In this document: positions 1 through 12,727 of the stretch, piece by piece
Layout: each line of letters opens with the position of its first letter
How positions within the stretch are numbered: position 1 is the first letter of the stretch
Source of the DNA: Aphrophora alni
Taxonomy: Eukaryota > Arthropoda > Insecta > Hemiptera > Aphrophoridae
Length of the DNA: 64,000 nt
Assembly: GCA_963513935.1 (NCBI GenBank)
Contig: OY740772.1
Coordinates: 10,496,607 to 10,560,606 of the forward strand
Direction of reading: 5' to 3'
The notes under the pieces: model-generated
What the model was told of the DNA's origin: nothing
Database searches by the model: none
Seen by the model: the letters and a program-made list of their open reading frames with translations, nothing else
Program-made: the position numbers and the translations under genes

Positions 1-329
1 GTTCAAAAATATATATACTTGGGAAATTCAATATTGATAGCTTCTTAAAAGTATTTTTACAAGATTCCGTTTGGGTTAGGCCAGCTTTTTCAGTAAGTGA
101 CAATAATCAAACTATAACTTGTATATCAAACTATATTATATTATGTGTATAATAATAAACATATTTTGAGAAATTGTGTTCAAGTCTAATTTTAAGTTTA
201 AAATATCTCAAATCAAACTCAATATTGATTTACTCCATAATATGATTTAGTATTAAATATATCATAGTTTAGTACTTTACTGTCAGATTAGAAAATTAAC
301 ACCAAACCTACAGATATATCTGTTTATAG

Positions 330-3300
330 GTTACTTCAGTACTGGGGACAACGAAGTGCCTGGTAACAATGGTTTGAAGGATCAAGTGGCAGCTTTGGAA
401 TGGATACAGGCAAATATTATTAACTTTGGTGGTAACAAATCTTCTGTTACCATTGCTGGGAGTACTGGTGGTGGAGTGTCTGTCAATTATCATTACCTTT
501 CGAACCTTTCAAAAGGTAAGGAACTCTTCAAGAACTTTCTTATAGCAAGTATGGGCATGGGCGTACTAAGCGAGGGGCAGGGGGGGCAGCTGCCCCCCCT
601 GGAAGCAAAAAAAAATCTTTATTATACATTTTGTTGCTGGAATTTAATACAATTCTTGAAATAACTATTTTAATAATCAATTGTATATTGAATGACCATG
701 GCTTGCCACCCCCCCTAGTTTTGATCCTGGGCACGCCCTTGAGTATGGGTATGGTAATCTCGAGGGACTTGGCTGGATCTACACTATTTTCATGTAGTCT
801 TGGGTTAGATCCTTCCCTTTTATCTTTTCGATCAGATTTCTCTTGACCAACTCTTGTTCTTTTCTAACCCTGAAACTATTTGAGTATTTGAAGGCTGGGG
901 TCTTCTTTTATATTTCATAACTTTTTTCATAAGGTGATGATGACCGTGAGTTTTGTCTTAAAAAAAGAAGAATATAAAGAAGGAATAAGACACAGAATAA
1001 TTTTAAGAATTACTGATATGGCTGTGTTTTCCACTAGAAATGAAATAAACTGTATAAAAAAAATGCACAAATTTTCTCACTCAGCAATTACCAAAAACCA
1101 ATAAAAACGAACCAAAACTAATCACCAAAACTGTTACTTCGATAAGTTATCAATAAACAAAAAAAAGTGAAAATGAACTATGAAGAGTGTAAACTTGCTT
1201 CACTTGTTGCATAAACATGTCTTCAGTGTAATTTATTTTGAATGATATTGAGCTATTAATGGTGGCAGTCAATTCCAATTATTGTTTTACCAATTATCCT
1301 GAACTATAATTTTTATCTTGGGATTTTGCAAATGAGTTTGAGTTATTTCACTAAAATCTGACAAAATTGGTAGAACTGATTTTGAGATATTATTTATTTT
1401 ATAACAGCCCTATGCTGATTATTGGGTTTTTATTGTTAATTCTAGAACTGACTTTTTTGAGTAATGGCGACATATATGTTACAATAGATGCTACAATTGA
1501 GCAAAATTTTATTAAAATTGTTAGAGGCTATATTTAAAAAATTGTAATATCTATCTCCAAATTTTGAGTTATCAAAAAAATGAAAAAAAGTACCAAGATA
1601 TGGCCAAAATATCCTCACATGCCAAATTTAAACACCTCAATAACCGTCAAGTGGACCGTCAGCAACTAATGCTCTCAGTTTACGCTGGGCAGGGGAAAAA
1701 AAAAATCCCACATATACATAAAGAAATCCTCAACCTTCCCAACAGAGGTCACTTCTTGTACTTCAATTGTTTCTGCAGAAAAAATAAATAAAACGGAAGT
1801 TGTGAACAAACATTGTAGTTTTTTAAATTTAAAAAAAATTATTATTTTTTTTATAGTACCTCTAAACTTTAAAAATCAACCCCACATGGAGTATAATCCA
1901 TTTCAAATATATACCGTAATATATTCTATCTCTTGTCAATGTCTATGTTTCTTCATTTTAAATAACATTTATTACATAAAACCGGTAAAATATAGAAATA
2001 AAATACATTTTTTTATTGCAGGTTTATTTGCTCGTGGGATAATTTCAAGTGGATCTGTCTTAGTGCCTTGGTCAACAGCTTCTAACCTACAACAGAAAGG
2101 AAAATATGTTGCTTCGAGTCTCAGTTGTCCTACAAGCGATTCCAAAGCTATGGTTGATTGCCTACGGACATTTTATCCACAACAGTTGGTGATATTTACC
2201 CAAAATTTTAAGGTACGTATTCTGAAATATGATTTTGAAAATAGACAAATTCATCTAAAACCTTCTCTTCAGAGTTGGTATAACACTCTGTATGCAGTCC
2301 ATACATTGACTTATAAGATAAGAATGTATGTGATGCTGAAAAGTTTGGAGACGATTAAGAAACTTTTGAATAAAAAAATACACAAGAATGAAATTTGATT
2401 TCCACATTTTGGTTAATTGGAATTATCATTTTATGTATTCTGCACTCCTATCTCACCCAGGGGGGGGGGAAACCCTGATGGGGGTTGGAAGAAAAGGTTT
2501 TTAATTTGAGCTTAGATTGAGTTGGACATCAAACTAAAGTCCCTGTTTAGTAGTAGAGTATTTTGGTACAAACTACATCTTAAAAGGTTAACCCAATCCT
2601 AAATAGCAGCTTTGAAAATTTGGAAATCACGGAATGCAAACCCTAGTTTCTAAATAAAATTAAAGTTCTACATTTATTTAAATAAAACTTTGATGCATTA
2701 CATAATATAGCTCTCAATGTTTTTGTTTGTAAAAACGTATTACATTAGAGCGCTTACCTTACATTTGTTATAAGTTATAACAAATGTTCAAATTACCGCA
2801 CTCAGTTTACTGATAATATCCCAACCGATAGAACGCTAACACCGTATTGTTTTAGCACCTAACATACCCGATTTTAGTATGCGTTAATTTGCCAACAATG
2901 GGGTCTGCATTAGACAAACTGGTGTGACGAGTCAAAAATTGAGTGTAAACATTGGTGTATATTAAAAATGGGTAGATTAGAATTTCAATTGGTGAAAATA
3001 GGAAGAAGAGACATATTAACAAAGCCATTAAAATAGAACATTCTTCAAAAAGTTATGTCAGTATTAATAAATAACATCTACAATTAATTTATAATAATTT
3101 GTTTAAATATATATATATATATATTGAGAATGGTTGGTACCTTTTATAAGTAATGGTTTTGTATCTTGCAATAATCAACATTTTCAAAAAAGTTGCAATT
3201 TAAAATGCTTATTTTAAAAATACTATCAATTTTAAGTTATTCATTAAAAAAAAAAAAAAAAAACCACAGACTCACAATGAAAAGAAAAAGTTTCCAATTT

Positions 3301-6300
3301 AGTTTCCATTCATTCAAAATCACTAAATTAAAATGGGATAATTAATTCCTTTGATTTCTAATAAAACATTGTTCTACTTTTCAGCCTATTTTGAACACTC
3401 CATTTGCAGCTTTTGGGCCTTGTGTTGAGCCTGAAACAAGCCAGACACCATTTTTAAATGCTACACCTTATGATTTGATTCAGTCAGGGATGGGATTAAA
3501 CTTGCCTACATTGTTCAGTAACGTGAATGCAGAAGGATTATATCCATTAAGAGGTTTGTTATATCTTATAAATATACTATTGTGAACATAAGAAAGAGTG
3601 TATAAACATTGTACTTATTGTCACTCGCGCATCCTCAAAACCAAAAAAATTCGTCACAAAAATTGTCAGTTCAGAGTTATAAATAAAAAAAGAAATATGG
3701 ATGTTGTCTTTAAAAAATATTTATATAGGGCCTAGTCTTGGTTTACTTGTTCCCCCTCAGCATAAATCACATAAAAATTAAGTTTTTATTGATAGCGGTC
3801 AAAGTGAGTGAGATTGTCCAATGTTTTTGCACCATTTATCATGTATACCATGGATTAATTTTGGAGGATTTTACAAACAATCCAATAACCTAGTATGCAT
3901 AAAATATCAAACATTGATTGTTATACATTTCAAAATAATTGTACACTTTGATTTGTATTTTACAGGAATCATCGATGACACTGAATTCTTAGATTTTCTA
4001 GACAGAAGATGGAATGAAGTTACTCCATTTTTATTAAATTTTGAAGCATCTGTTTCTGAAGATCAGCAAGCAGTTGTTGCACAGAAAATACGGAACGCTT
4101 ATTTTGGCAATGATACAGTCTCTGTTGCTACAGTCAAAAATCTTGTACAGGTAGGCTATAAGCTTGTTTATGAGAGTAGAATGATGAATATGTTTTGTAA
4201 CATTATTCATAAGGGTAATATTTACACTAATATTTAAATCAGTTTGAATTATTAATAAATGGTGCAAAAAATTGTGCAAACTTTTTCACATACCCAAACT
4301 ATAAAAACAACAGTTATTGGTTGCCAAATGGAGTAGATGTTGTTGAGCCATCGGTCTGTGGACATATACTACAAACAGCCTCCCTACTTTTCATGTTGTT
4401 CTGAGGACTTTTTTGTGACCTGCACTATTTCCCACTCTCGCGAAGATGCATCTTTAACAGTTTAACCCAAACTCCACTCTACTATGTCTTCATCCCTACC
4501 TTTCCTTCTGTTTTCCGCCTAAACTTAAAGTACTATATAAAGTAAGTCGTGCTGATAGGGTGAACAGCACTGGCGAAAAGGTTTTGCATATGGAGCCCTG
4601 TGAGATACATAGTTACCTCTCACAGTCTATTTAATCTTACACAACCAAACAGGGCTCTGGCCGAGCGAGTGGACTGCTCTTTCCCTAGCTGTTAGTGGGA
4701 AAGATATTGAGAGATAAATGAAAAACATGCTCTCCGTGATGACTATTAGCATTGTGAGTCCTCTGCTTTGTTAAGATTTCTTCGAGGATAATAAAGCTAG
4801 TAGAGAAATGTCAAACAGGCCACATAGAAGAAATCACATTCTGATAGAAGAAGTGCCCAACAAAGAGAGGTCAGAAACAACCTGTTGCTGCCACTAGGAC
4901 AACCTAGATGACCCCTTGGAAGAACACTGTAAGATGATATCTGTGATCACTAGTTTAGTGTAAATTCACTAGAGGAAGCCAGAGCAAAACTATCTGAGCA
5001 AAAGAAACTCCCTAAATGCTGACAGAGTTCCTATCAGGGCATTGTAGACTTAAGTGACACTTTAGAAGGATCAGAATAGATAATGATAGGACCTGTAGAT
5101 TCTATCAAAAGGAGAGGACACCTCAAACCATCTGTTAGTTCAATGTGGTACAGTAATGCACAAAAGGGCTAGAAGTCTGGGAGGGTATCAGATTGATGTG
5201 GGAGAAATACCCCTTGACCCTTCTTCATGTCCTACACTTCTAAAGGAGTTAGGTCTGGAAGAGTTTCTATAGACGGGAGTTCCTCATCTTAGAAGAAGTA
5301 GGGAGAGGGGGGGGGAGATAACTGACCACTAAAGTTCGAAGTGCTATTCATCTCCATATCATGTTACCAACTTTCCAAAAAATACCAGTTTTTGAATTAT
5401 CAGTTAAAACATGAATGAAATAATTAACAATTGAATATTTAAAAACTGTAAATCACAAAGCACTAATTCATTTTAAATTTCTCACTCTATACACAAGGTA
5501 ACTGTATTGTGATGAGGGAAAAAACACTGTTAAAAAAAAATATTACAAAATGTATGTCTGTCTACAGTGAATTCTCAGAAATAATTTGAGCATATTTTAA
5601 TTTAAAATGATACCTAAGAAGATAAAAATTTAATTTGCTAAAATGGTTTTGATCCAATTATGGTTCAATATATCCTCTAAACTAATAAATATATTGGTCA
5701 AAATATCTACCAAAATACCACTTCAGGAATTATTGATAAAACAAGTGTCTATTCAATTATCTCAAATTGCATGCTCAAACTCGTCTAACACTAGCACATT
5801 CTGAATTAAACTCAACTGTTTGATCCATATATTTCAGTACACGATTCGTAGACTAAAACATTTTAACACATTGTGGACTTGAAGTGTTGTACAACAAACG
5901 GTCACAATATTTGAAAAAAAGAATATTCTGTTGTTATGTAAGAAAGGTTTGAGCAGAGTTACCCGACTCAACTGGCATTTTATTCACATAGAGAGTACAT
6001 GGTGCTGTACAATTATTATGTAAATGTGTCCGTCCGTGTTATTTACTAGTGTGTTATTTTTACATTTATTTATAATACATTCTAACTGTGCGTAAAGTGA
6101 CTATTTATATAAAATTATGTTGAATTTAAATTATGCTAATCCAAATATGTATTGCAGCTTAGTTGCATATGAATACCTAATTGAAATAATAGTACAATAC
6201 AATATTTAATCACACTATTGTATTAAGTATTGGGACTTCTTCACTTACATATAAATTCAATAGTATAACATAATTCCAAATTTAAATACAAAAACTTCAG

Positions 6301-9300
6301 ATTAATTGATATGAACATCATGAATGAAGTCTACATCTACTACATAATGATATTGAGATTAATCTTTACTACACATACCTTATTTTAGTATAGTGTTTTC
6401 CTTGCCATTTGTCAATACTCACTTTTTAGTGGTAATTAAAAAACTTCAAACAATTTCAATTAAAACACACAAAAATAATATAACACATATAATCAAAATT
6501 TTGACACTACTGTGAAGAGGAAAAAAAAACATGTGGGATGATGTTTTGTGAAGTATGAAAAACTCATTAACTTCTTCAAGTACTTTATGTCTGACCAAAG
6601 ATCTTACATTATGCATAAACCATATAAGTTGGTACATTATGATACTCTACCAAATATCATAATACCTACAGGAGTTTTAATGTTTCTATGTAATTTTCTC
6701 TAATGTTTTTAAAGGCAAAAAAACATCTTGGTCATCATAGCCTTACTAAAAAAAGAAGAAAAGAACATAAAATAAAGATTCTTAAGCCTTGAATACCCAA
6801 ATAAACAACCGGGTTTCTAATATCAGAGTTGGAAAAGAATAAGAGTCCGTCAAAAGAGATGAGGTGGGAAAGATATGAGAGGAATCTAACCCAAGATTAC
6901 ATGAAAAAAGGTATAGATTCCGCTTGGGTCCCTCCGGGTTGTTTCTATGAGGGAAAATATGTGTACCATTAATTTACTCTGGTCAGCATGTTGTACCCTA
7001 ACCTTGGTAGTTCTTCCATAGAAATTATACTTGAAGATAATGGATAAAAATATGAGTTTAAAATTGTGGATAAAAATGTGCTAATAATTGGTTTCGCAGA
7101 TGTTCTCAGATCGTCAGTACCTCTGTGACACTGGACGTGCAGCTCTCTTTCAAGCAGCTAATAATAGCGCACCTGTTTATTTTTATTACTTCAAATACGA
7201 AAATGCGGAAGACATTCACGGATTAGGTAACTATACAAAATATATTAATTTGAATATTTTCCTTGTACTTTGCAATTATAAAGTGCAGAAAGTATTTTGA
7301 TAGTGCAACAAATTTTGATATTGGGTTTTGATGGTAGTCGATATTTTAGGAACAAATTTAGACGGAATGATGTACGTCTGTCTATCTGTGTGATATTTAT
7401 CAAGTATTATCTCAAAAAAAGGATGATTTAATTAATCTTAAAATTTTAGGTTTGATATTAGATGAATAGATTATGGATTTGATTTTGTGGAAAAATCACG
7501 TAACAGTTAGGAATAAAAGAAGTTGAGGTTAAAAGTAACGGACATGTAATATCTATCTTAAGGACGTGTGTTTATTCTGACTCAAAATTTACAAGTGTAG
7601 TTTTGGATGGATGTTCCAATGAATGGTTAATTTTAGACCCAAAATCATATAAAGGTTGAGGGTATGAGAGCGAGAGTTAGTTCAAAGTAATTGTAATTAT
7701 ATCAAAAACAAGTTGACCAAATGACTTCAAAGTCTGCAATTAGATAATTAGATGGGTGTCTCATGTAGTGATTGGATTTTGGTCAAAATCTTAAGGGCTG
7801 GGGTGAAAATAAAGGCTACCTCTGAATTTATTGTCTTTTAAATTATTCATGTATTACGATGAAATTTATAAAAATTAATATTTTAGAATGCTAATTTCTA
7901 ATTTGGCGGAACAAAGGCCTCTGTAAATCTAATATATTTGGAATGCTACTACAGTTTTGAGATTGGTCAATGTATAATATATTTTTGTTTTTAAGTATCA
8001 GACGGAGTTTAAGAACAATTTTAACCAATACTGTTTTTCTAAACATCAAGAGACTTTGTGATGATATTATAATATTTATGCTTTTTAATGATTAGCGTTT
8101 GAATTTAACATTGATTTGTTTATATAAGTAATTAGAATTTTAAAGACCAGTCACATTAAAAATGACTTTTAATGCTTATTTTTCAGGTAGGCGTATAAGA
8201 AAAATATGATATATAAATATTACTTTTAAAAAAAGAAGTTTTATTTTACATTTTATATATAGTCCAATGTTTAATCAATATACATGATTAAAATCATAAG
8301 TGTAATAAATTGTGTTCAAATTATGTATAATTTTAAATCAATATTAAAAATTTCAATTTTCTTTGTATCAAAAGAACACAAATCCTATACTATTGTTTCT
8401 TGAAGTGGTTTGTTGACCCCGTCATCAGAAGTTTTTGATCCATCAAAGGAGTCAGCTTCTGAAGATAGGGTCCACCTGAAAAGTGTCTAGGAGAAAATAT
8501 ACGTCATACTGTAGCTATGAAAGATAAATACACATACATATATAGCCATTATAAGTTGAGAGTACGTGATGATGACCGAAAGGTGTTGTACACTTAACCA
8601 GCAAGAAAAAAAAAATTGAAATAAATTGTACATTTAGAGATTTATAGGTATAACTTTCTGTTGTACAGACACAGTTATTTTGTGTAAATGTAATAATAAT
8701 AATATATTTAATTTATGTTTTGTTATGAACAATTTTAGGTGTTGGCAATGGTGGAGACATTGCATATATTCTGCATGAAGATGGTTCACCAATATCTAAT
8801 AATAAGACTGATGTTCAAATGAGGCAAATTATGACAAACATATGGGCTAGCTTCGCTTTAGATGGGTAATTATTTTTAATAAAATGTATTCTACTAGATC
8901 TAATATTCAGGGCGAGGTAAAAGTCTCCATACAAATTGTGATACATGTGTTTGCTTTTTGCACAGATGTTTTATAATATCTGCAACAGTTGATTTTGCTA
9001 TTGTTTAACAGTTCATTGCAATGCTGTTTGTGTTCATATTCCAATAATTTATAACCTACAAGTTTGTTTGGTAGCAGGTTCTGTTTGTTCACATTCACTA
9101 TGTTTTTGATACAATAATGGAGATAGCCAGTAGAAATGGTATTAACACACAAAGAGCGTATTGACATAATCCTTTTAGTTGGATGTGGTACTATTTGTCA
9201 CATACCATGAACATTCAATGAAATGTATCACATACAAATTACTCATGGCACTGTGACCAAACTGATACATACATTTAAGAATAGTGGATCGGTTGCAGAC

Positions 9301-10431
9301 AAGCCCAGATATGGGCATCCAAAGAGCAGAACAGATCAAACATCAATGATGATGCTGGCGGCATTGGCCAAGAGCCCAAATAAAAGAACCTGTCGAGTCT
9401 CAGTAGAGCTTGGAATCAATCTTAGAAGCGTTCTCCACGTTTTACATGGAAACAAGTGGTACCCCTACAAGTTGCAAATGGAATTACAACAGTAACAGGT
9501 AATTTACAGGAGGTTTTTTTACAGTAACAGGATATTATGAAATGCACAATTATATTGTACTGAACCATAATCGATGGCTGTCAAAAATGTCTTACATCCT
9601 CTCTTCTTCCAAATCATCTGATTTTGGTTTATTCTAATTCACTTGAAAACTGTAATTTTTTTAGTACGATTTTGCTCATCAGTTTGAATAATGAAAATTC
9701 ACATTTCACAAACATTTTAAATATACCTTTGTTGATTTTGAAATATTTACTTTTTCAGATGGCATCAATGGTTGATTTTTACTTTTTCATTGGTTAGTTT
9801 CAAACCTGTACTTTTGAAGAGATGGCGAAGAATACTATGTTCGATTAGTCCTTTGATTTAAAGTATGGTTTGTGAGAAAGTTAGTACGCATTTTGTGTAA
9901 TTGGAAAGTCAAGTGCTGGCTAATTAAAAATTACTCTGTGAAGCAACAGCCCTTAAGAAGAGTAAGCCTAGATAGATTTTCAGTTTAGTAATGTGTAAGC
10001 AATATATTAGCTTCTCATCACCATAATTCTAGTCTTCAAGACCAGAACTCGCTACTAATCATAGCTTTCTACTTTCCAATGATTTGGGTTAACACTGTAA
10101 CTTTTAAAGCCCCCTTAGCAATTAAACACAAAATCTCTTACACGCCAAGAGAGAGCATTAGCGAATAGACCAACGAGGAGATAATTCCACGCTATTTTAT
10201 TTCAATAAATTTTGTTTATTGCATTTCAGAGTGAAAACCTATTGTACTTTTTTCAGAGTTCCAAATGTAAATTCTGTGACCTGGAACCCTGTATATAATG
10301 ACACAACCATCCTTAATTATCTTGAAATTAATTCACCAGAAGACATTAAGGAAACGACCAACGATAATTATGGTAATAAAAGTTTCTGGGATAGCGGGCT
10401 GATTTCTGAACCTGCGAAAGGAAGATTTTGA
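330..10431 (+). CDS. Carboxylesterase/cholinesterase-family protein, catalytic Ser and His lost; last seven exons (5' end outside window)
   Basis: Exons 330-515, 2022-2212, 3385-3553, 3966-4150, 7100-7226, 8739-8865 and 10257-10431 all have AG/GT borders and compatible phases. Joined, they give 385 residues and a TGA; family members are about 550 aa, so roughly 170 N-terminal residues, including the oxyanion-hole region, lie upstream. Family landmarks are PGNNGLKDQ and [11 protein letters not shown] in the first exon, [11 protein letters not shown] and a SCP...DCLR cysteine pair in the second, FGPCVEPE and NAEGLYPLR in the third, [11 protein letters not shown] in the fifth, and FWDSGL near the C terminus. 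The GESAGG elbow reads GSTGGG (nucleophile Thr, codon 464-466). The histidine motif (normally GVxHGD-like) reads GVGNGGD (Asn, 8747-8749). The acidic Glu (3532-3534) is kept. The fold should therefore survive without ester hydrolysis, as in neuroligin, glutactin or neurotactin relatives, though no membrane segment is visible at the C terminus. An intact frame argues against a pseudogene. Confidence 0.9.
556..741. mobile_element. hAT-like MITE in esterase intron 1
   Basis: This 186-bp segment has imperfect terminal inverted repeats, CATGGGCGTAC at the left and the reverse complement CAAGGGCGTGC at the right. It is flanked on both sides by the 8-bp direct repeat AGTATGGG (548-555 and 742-749). 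An 8-bp target duplication with CA-starting termini is typical of the hAT superfamily. The interior has a G-rich/C-rich hairpin near 579-600 and no coding capacity, so it would depend on a transposase made elsewhere. Confidence 0.65.
751..960 (-). repeat. R1 dispersed repeat, copy 1
   Basis: First of about 14 copies of an interspersed repeat of roughly 230 bp. Shared blocks, read on the R1 sense strand, are CCTCTCGGTCATCATCGCC, GAATACTCTAATA, AACAAGAGTTGGTCAAGAG, GACCTGATAGGAAA, GGATCTAACCCAAGACTAC and GTAGATCCAGC. This copy is inverted and sits in esterase intron 1 directly after the MITE. On the opposite strand TTGGGTTAGATCC resembles a pol III B box, so a SINE is possible but unproven. Confidence 0.7.
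3107..3124. repeat. Short (AT)n microsatellite
   Basis: An uninterrupted AT dinucleotide run inside the intron between the second and third visible esterase exons. Confidence 0.8.
5031..5272 (+). pseudogene. LINE remnant: C-terminal part of RNase H
   Basis: Translation across one frameshift and one stop reads LSGHCRLK, then TCRFYQKE, then [11 protein letters not shown], followed by a region ending [10 protein letters not shown] and TAG. This is the order seen at the end of the RNase H of I-type LINEs: a TGH..L..HL segment, a CR.C..E.ET..H zinc-like motif, and a short tail. The frame breaks near 5105 and has a stop near 5055, so it is dead. The unusually GC-rich stretch from about 4560, inside esterase intron 4, is probably the rest of the same element, but I could not read it. 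Similar fragments occur at 29.8 and 34.3 kb. Confidence 0.6.
6713..6955 (+). repeat. R1 dispersed repeat, copy 2
   Basis: Diverged R1 copy in the sense orientation inside esterase intron 4. It keeps the CTTGGTCATCATAGCCTTA start block, the block ending AATCTAACCCAAGATTACATG and a GTATAGATTCCGCTTGGGT tail. Confidence 0.65.
9223..9495 (+). CDS. Transposon-derived helix-turn-helix fragment (DUF4817/HTH type)
   Basis: An uninterrupted 90-codon frame in the sixth visible intron of the esterase-like gene. It has the pattern of the N-terminal DNA-binding part of arthropod Tc/mariner-like transposons: [15 protein letters not shown] matches the xTVxRLVxKFRxTGSV helix, [11 protein letters not shown] the basic KRSGRP-type linker, and [11 protein letters not shown] plus WYPYKL the second helix-turn-helix and its LKPYKLQ end. 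The DDE catalytic domain that should follow is absent. It is most likely a truncated relic that happens to be stop-free. Expression or domestication cannot be judged, and the annotated first codon is simply where the open frame starts. Confidence 0.55.
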   Translation: MYHIQITHGTVTKLIHTFKNSGSVADKPRYGHPKSRTDQTSMMMLAALAKSPNKRTCRVSVELGINLRSVLHVLHGNKWYPYKLQMELQQ

Positions 10432-10476
10432 CTTGATTTATAATTTGTGATGTGATGTTTTAAAAATGACAAAATT

Positions 10477-10482
10477 AATAAA
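10477..10482 (+). terminator. Polyadenylation signal of the esterase-like gene
   Basis: AATAAA lies 46 bases after the stop codon of the esterase-like gene, a usual distance for a short 3' UTR. Cleavage and polyadenylation are inferred, not shown. Confidence 0.5.
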
Positions 10483-11379
10483 TGTGACCAAAATGAACTT
10501 GTGAAGTTACATATGTTTTCAAGTTATTATAAGAGTAGGCTGTTGTGTTTATAAAACAATTCTTAAGGGTGTGAACTGTCACAGGGATAAAATAGCAGAA
10601 TGATGGATGTTACAGAAATTGGTTACGATCTTAATTTTAATTGTAAAGTAATGTATGCTGATTTATCTACCTTCTTTTAAGTAGACAATGATAAATTTTG
10701 AAACAAAGCTCCAAATTTTAATTTGTAGAAATCAGAAAATCATTGTGACGATTAACTGTTTTCAACTACTTCAGCTTAGTTGTGTTTTTATTATATGAAT
10801 ATCACTGAAGTATTATTTAAATAATATAAATAGGTAACACTGACAATATAAAATTGTGATTTCTACAAATGATTGTTTAAATGCTTATGTACAATTCCTA
10901 CCTTTTACATCAGTTTGTCTTCACATTTTGATATGAAAGTGGTAAGTACGGACGTCTGCATGGCGTAAACAATTTCGTCTTGGTATTGCACATCTTCAAC
11001 GTAATCCAATGTCCAGAACAATGGGGTTTTTGCTAAAAGACAAAAATTATATCTCATATGAATTATAATTTTGATTTCATGACAAATGTATATTAACATT
11101 GAATATTTATTGAAACAATTTGCGATACAGACAAGAAATTAAAATAAACTGTTTAATTAAAATTTTATTTCAATAACACAACAAGTTTTAACAATTAAAT
11201 CACCATCTTCAGGTATTTTAGTGTTAAAAAAAATGAATAATGGTGCATATAATAATATTGGTGTTTCAATAAGTCAAATGGTTCACTATACCATGATCAG
11301 ATAAATGTTTATTTTACCGTGTATTCCAATTTTATAATTGTTTATTAGGAACTACTACAACATTTTCATACCTTTAGCT

Positions 11380-11605
11380 ATGTGACAATCTTGAGGGAGC
11401 CTAGCTGGATCTACACCTTTATTCACATAGTCTTGGGTTAGATTCCTCTCTTTCATCTTTCCTATTAAGTAGCTTTACAATGAGTCTTGTTCTTTTACGA
11501 CCTGATACATTATTAGAATATTCCAGGGCTAGATGTTTTTATGTCATGTTCTTTTCTTCCATTCCTTATAAGGTGATGATAACTGAGGGTTTTTGCCTTT
11601 AAACA
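11380..11605 (-). repeat. R1 dispersed repeat, copy 3
   Basis: Well-preserved inverted R1 copy: CTAGCTGGATCTACACC, CTTGGGTTAGATTCCTC, then the AGGGCTAGATG block and a TAAGGTGATGATAACTGAGG end. The A-box-like TAGCTGGATC and B-box-like GGGTTAGATTCC are about 35 bp apart, which is the main argument for a SINE head. Confidence 0.7.
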
Positions 11606-11848
11606 CAAGGAAAAAAAATATGTAACTGTGTATGGAATAAAAAAAATAATATTTACAATCCACCAAGAAAAGTAAACATAAAATTAGGAGCTACAAAAAT
11701 TTAATTGTTTACTATAATTTCAAAATTTAAATAAGCTAAAAATTTAATAGTAATAAAACATGTATATAGCATGTAAAGATTAGTATGGAGTTAGAGGATT
11801 GGGGGGGGGGAACCATGTTTGAGTTAAGGAATGATAAACAAAAATGTA

Positions 11849-11995
11849 AGAGGTCGACCCCGAGAAACCTGGAAGAGGACCATTATTAAAGAAGAAAAAG
11901 AGGTTAACAAGACTTGGGGAGAAGTGAAGGCACTTGCTGGAGACAGGGACAGATGGAGAGCTCTTCTGGACGCCCTATGCTCCAATAGGAGATAA
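11849..11995 (+). pseudogene. LINE reverse transcriptase ORF, C-terminal tail
   Basis: A 48-codon open frame ending in TAA reads RGRPRETWKRTI, then TWGEVKALAGDRDRW, then ALCSNRR. This is the recognisable tail of many insect non-LTR ORF2 proteins (GRPKxTWRRTV, then W.E...LA.DR..WR..V.ALC). Nothing RT-like is readable upstream, so it is a strongly 5'-truncated insertion, as LINEs usually leave. Confidence 0.7.
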
Positions 11996-12189
11996 AAGGA
12001 AATAAGTCAAGTAAGCCAAACAAAAATTCCAATTTGTTGTACTTTAAATATATACCTTAACTTAATTCATGAGTGTACCTATAACGTTACATTTTATAAC
12101 TCTTTCAGCCCGAAAAAAAAAACTTTGGAGCTCTTTAAAATTGATATGTAGGAAAAATACTTGGTTTATTTGTCTCTTGTGGTTTAAAA

Positions 12190-12305
12190 ACTAAAATAGA
12201 GACTCCTAACCTTTGAATAGCCCCTAATAGTATCAGGGGCGGGAAGATAATAAGAGTTGGCCAAGAGAAACCTGAAAGGGAAAGATATAACCCAAGACTA
12301 TTTCT
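12190..12305 (+). repeat. R1 dispersed repeat, copy 4 (partial)
   Basis: Partial sense copy containing AAGAGTTGGCCAAGAG and ATATAACCCAAGACTA. The 5' CTCTCGGTCATC block is missing or too diverged to see. Confidence 0.55.
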
Positions 12306-12554
12306 TCCATCAAATAGTAAAACTAATTTAGATGTTACATTTAACTAAAATCCAGCTAAAATAATGACTAGGCTTATTATTACTTTTATTTCTACCAATT
12401 TTGCGGTTATCTTTTAGACAAATTAGTTTGTAATATAACACTAGATATACTTTTATCTCAGAAAACACTTTCGGATATCATTGTTATTTGAAAATCAATT
12501 AAGAAAATTGAGCTAATTGTTGAATGTGTGCAAAACATCCGAGGAGTGGATTTA

Positions 12555-12727
12555 AGCCGAAAAAGTCTCTGTGATCATCGCCTTATGAGTGATACAATAA
12601 AAGAAACACCCATTTAGCCCTCAAATAATCTAATACTGTAGTGTCCCGGTTGGAACACAAGAGTTCCTCAAGAGAGACCTGATACGTAAAATGAAAGTAC
12701 GCTAAGGTGATCTAGCTCAAGATTAGG
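12555..12727 (+). repeat. R1 dispersed repeat, copy 5 (partial)
   Basis: Partial sense copy only 250 bp from copy 4. It has GTGATCATCGCCTTATGAG, CAAGAGAGACCTGATACG and GATCTAGCTCAAGATTAG. Confidence 0.55.

Noticed and set aside
1802..2398. 198-codon open frame on the + strand
   Set aside because: Only 2022-2212 is coding, as an esterase exon; the rest is flanking intron in the same frame.
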